NCBI GenBank assembly: GCA_026984045.1
Contig: JALSSV010000019.1
Coordinates: forward strand, 1-64,000
Length of the DNA stretch: 64,000 nucleotides
Direction of reading: 5' to 3'
DNA from: Chromatiales bacterium
GTDB lineage: Bacteria > Pseudomonadota > Gammaproteobacteria > UBA6429 > Thiohalophilaceae
This document shows positions 63,116-64,000 of this stretch, in pieces. The notes under the pieces are model-generated. The model searched no databases. It was not told the DNA's origin and saw only the letters and a list, made by a program, of their open reading frames with translations. The position numbers were made by a program, and so were the translations under genes. Every line of letters starts with the position of its first letter. Position 1 is the first letter of the stretch.

Positions 63116-64000
63116 TTGAGCAAGCGTCGTGTTGTGATCACCGGACTGGGCATGGTCTCGCCGGTCGGACTGGACGTGAAGACGTCCTGGGAAAACGTGC
63201 TGGCCGGCAAGAGCGGTATCGGCCCCATCGAACATTTCGATACCACCGGCTTCCCGGTGACCTTCGGCGGCTCCGTGTGGGGATTCGACGTCTCCAGCGT
63301 GCTCACGCCCAAGGAAGCACGCAAGATGGATACCTTCATCCACTACGGCCTGGCGGCGGCGAAGGAGGCCATCGCCGACGCCGGCCTCGAGGTCACCGAA
63401 GAGAACGCCGAGCGCATCGGCGTGCACATCGGTTCGGGGATCGGCGGGCTGCCCGGCATCGAGAAGGGTCACAGCGCCTATCTCAAGGGTGGCCCGCGCA
63501 GGATCTCGCCCTTTTTCGTGCCCAGCAACATCATCAACATGATTTCGGGCAACCTCTCCATCATGTACGGCATGAAGGGCCCCAACCTGGCCATCGCCAC
63601 GGCCTGCGCCACGGCCACCCACAGCATCGGCGATGCCATGCGTCTCATCCAGTACGGCGATGCCGACGTGATGATCGCCGGGGGCGCGGAGATGGCCACC
63701 AGCCCCTGCGGCCTGGGCGGCTTCGCCGCGGCCAAGGCCCTGTCGACCCGCAACGACGATCCCCAGACCGCCTCGCGGCCCTGGGATCAGGACCGCGACG
63801 GCTTCGTGCTGGCCGATGGCGCCGGCGTGCTGGTGCTGGAGGAATACGAGTTCGCCAAACGGCGCGGCGCGAACATCCTTGCCGAGCTGATCGGTTTCGG
63901 CATGAGCGGCGATGCCTACCACATGACGTCGCCGGCCCCCGGCGGCGAGGGCGCCAGCCGCTGCATGAACGTCGCCCTGAAGAATGCCGGCGTGAATCCC
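63116..64000 (+). CDS. fabF: FabF, beta-ketoacyl-ACP synthase II (cut by window end)
   Basis: The open frame from TTG 63116 gives the first 295 residues. It starts [21 protein letters not shown], has the nucleophile Cys164 in [10 protein letters not shown] and ends within the window before the two catalytic histidines. It elongates acyl-ACP. GAAGAGGAC stands before the TTG. The rest of the gene is outside the window. Confidence 0.95.
   Translation, partial: MSKRRVVITGLGMVSPVGLDVKTSWENVLAGKSGIGPIEHFDTTGFPVTFGGSVWGFDVSSVLTPKEARKMDTFIHYGLAAAKEAIADAGLEVTEENAERIGVHIGSGIGGLPGIEKGHSAYLKGGPRRISPFFVPSNIINMISGNLSIMYGMKGPNLAIATACATATHSIGDAMRLIQYGDADVMIAGGAEMATSPCGLGGFAAAKALSTRNDDPQTASRPWDQDRDGFVLADGAGVLVLEEYEFAKRRGANILAELIGFGMSGDAYHMTSPAPGGEGASRCMNVALKNAGVNP

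Overview
The window is a GC-rich chromosomal segment from a gammaproteobacterial, probably chemolithotrophic, sulfur oxidiser. The evidence is a complete reverse-type dissimilatory sulfite reductase (rDsr) operon in the Allochromatium order (dsrABEFHCMKLJOPNR, with dsrEFH and dsrL), embedded among ordinary gammaproteobacterial housekeeping genes (rne, rluC, yceF, yceD-rpmF-plsX-fab, msbA-lpxK-kdsB, mfd). I cannot name a species. No tRNA, rRNA, prophage, transposase or CRISPR array was seen.

Layout. 1-4.8 kb: start of an RND efflux pump (partial), an Atm1-type ABC exporter, a stand-alone S24/LexA-fold protein and a rhodanese. 5-20 kb (minus strand): the dsr operon runs from dsrA at 20010 to dsrR at 7358 and is followed 38 bp later by a NarX/NarL-type two-component pair. 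20-24.4 kb (plus strand, divergent from dsrA): a TauD-like oxygenase, a 62-aa protein, a Cas6/Cmx6-like RNase-fold protein, a cysteine-free DsrC homologue (RspA type) and a 69-aa charged protein ending at a clear terminator, then a PKHD hydroxylase and a 111-aa unknown. 24.5-33 kb: mfd, a periplasmic DsrE-like protein, an outer-membrane barrel and the agmatine-to-putrescine genes aguB and aguA with small envelope proteins. 33-43.6 kb: sfsA, lolC-lolD, a DUF2062 protein, and comEC-exbB-exbD-msbA-lpxK-ycaR-kdsB. 43.7-53.9 kb: a small unknown, an AmmeMemoRadiSam radical-SAM enzyme, galU, a low-molecular-weight phosphatase, rne, rluC, a Gph-like HAD phosphatase, an SppA-like protease and yceF. 54-64 kb: a two-subunit pyruvate carboxylase-type pair (oadA/pycB and pycA), then yceD-rpmF-plsX-fabH-fabD-fabG-acpP-fabF, with fabF cut by the window end.

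How it works together. DsrC carries sulfane sulfur received through DsrEFH, DsrAB oxidises it to sulfite in the cytoplasm, DsrL supplies electron transfer to or from the reductase, DsrMKJOP links the DsrC redox cycle to the quinone pool, and DsrN amidates siroheme. The NarXL-like pair at the 3' end and a 7-2-7 heptamer palindrome upstream of dsrA suggest dedicated transcriptional control. The divergent cluster with an orphan Cas6-like protein, a cysteine-less DsrC and two small proteins is the least explained and most interesting part of the window.

A second theme is non-coding: intergenic spaces are filled with at least five families of palindromic or inverted repeats (REP-like GTAGGAGCGGCG units, GCAGAG-armed elements, a long terminator-like palindrome with variable arms, TAGCTGG arms, and a CTTGTATC element). 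They lie outside all called genes, and two of them sit inside the fab operon.
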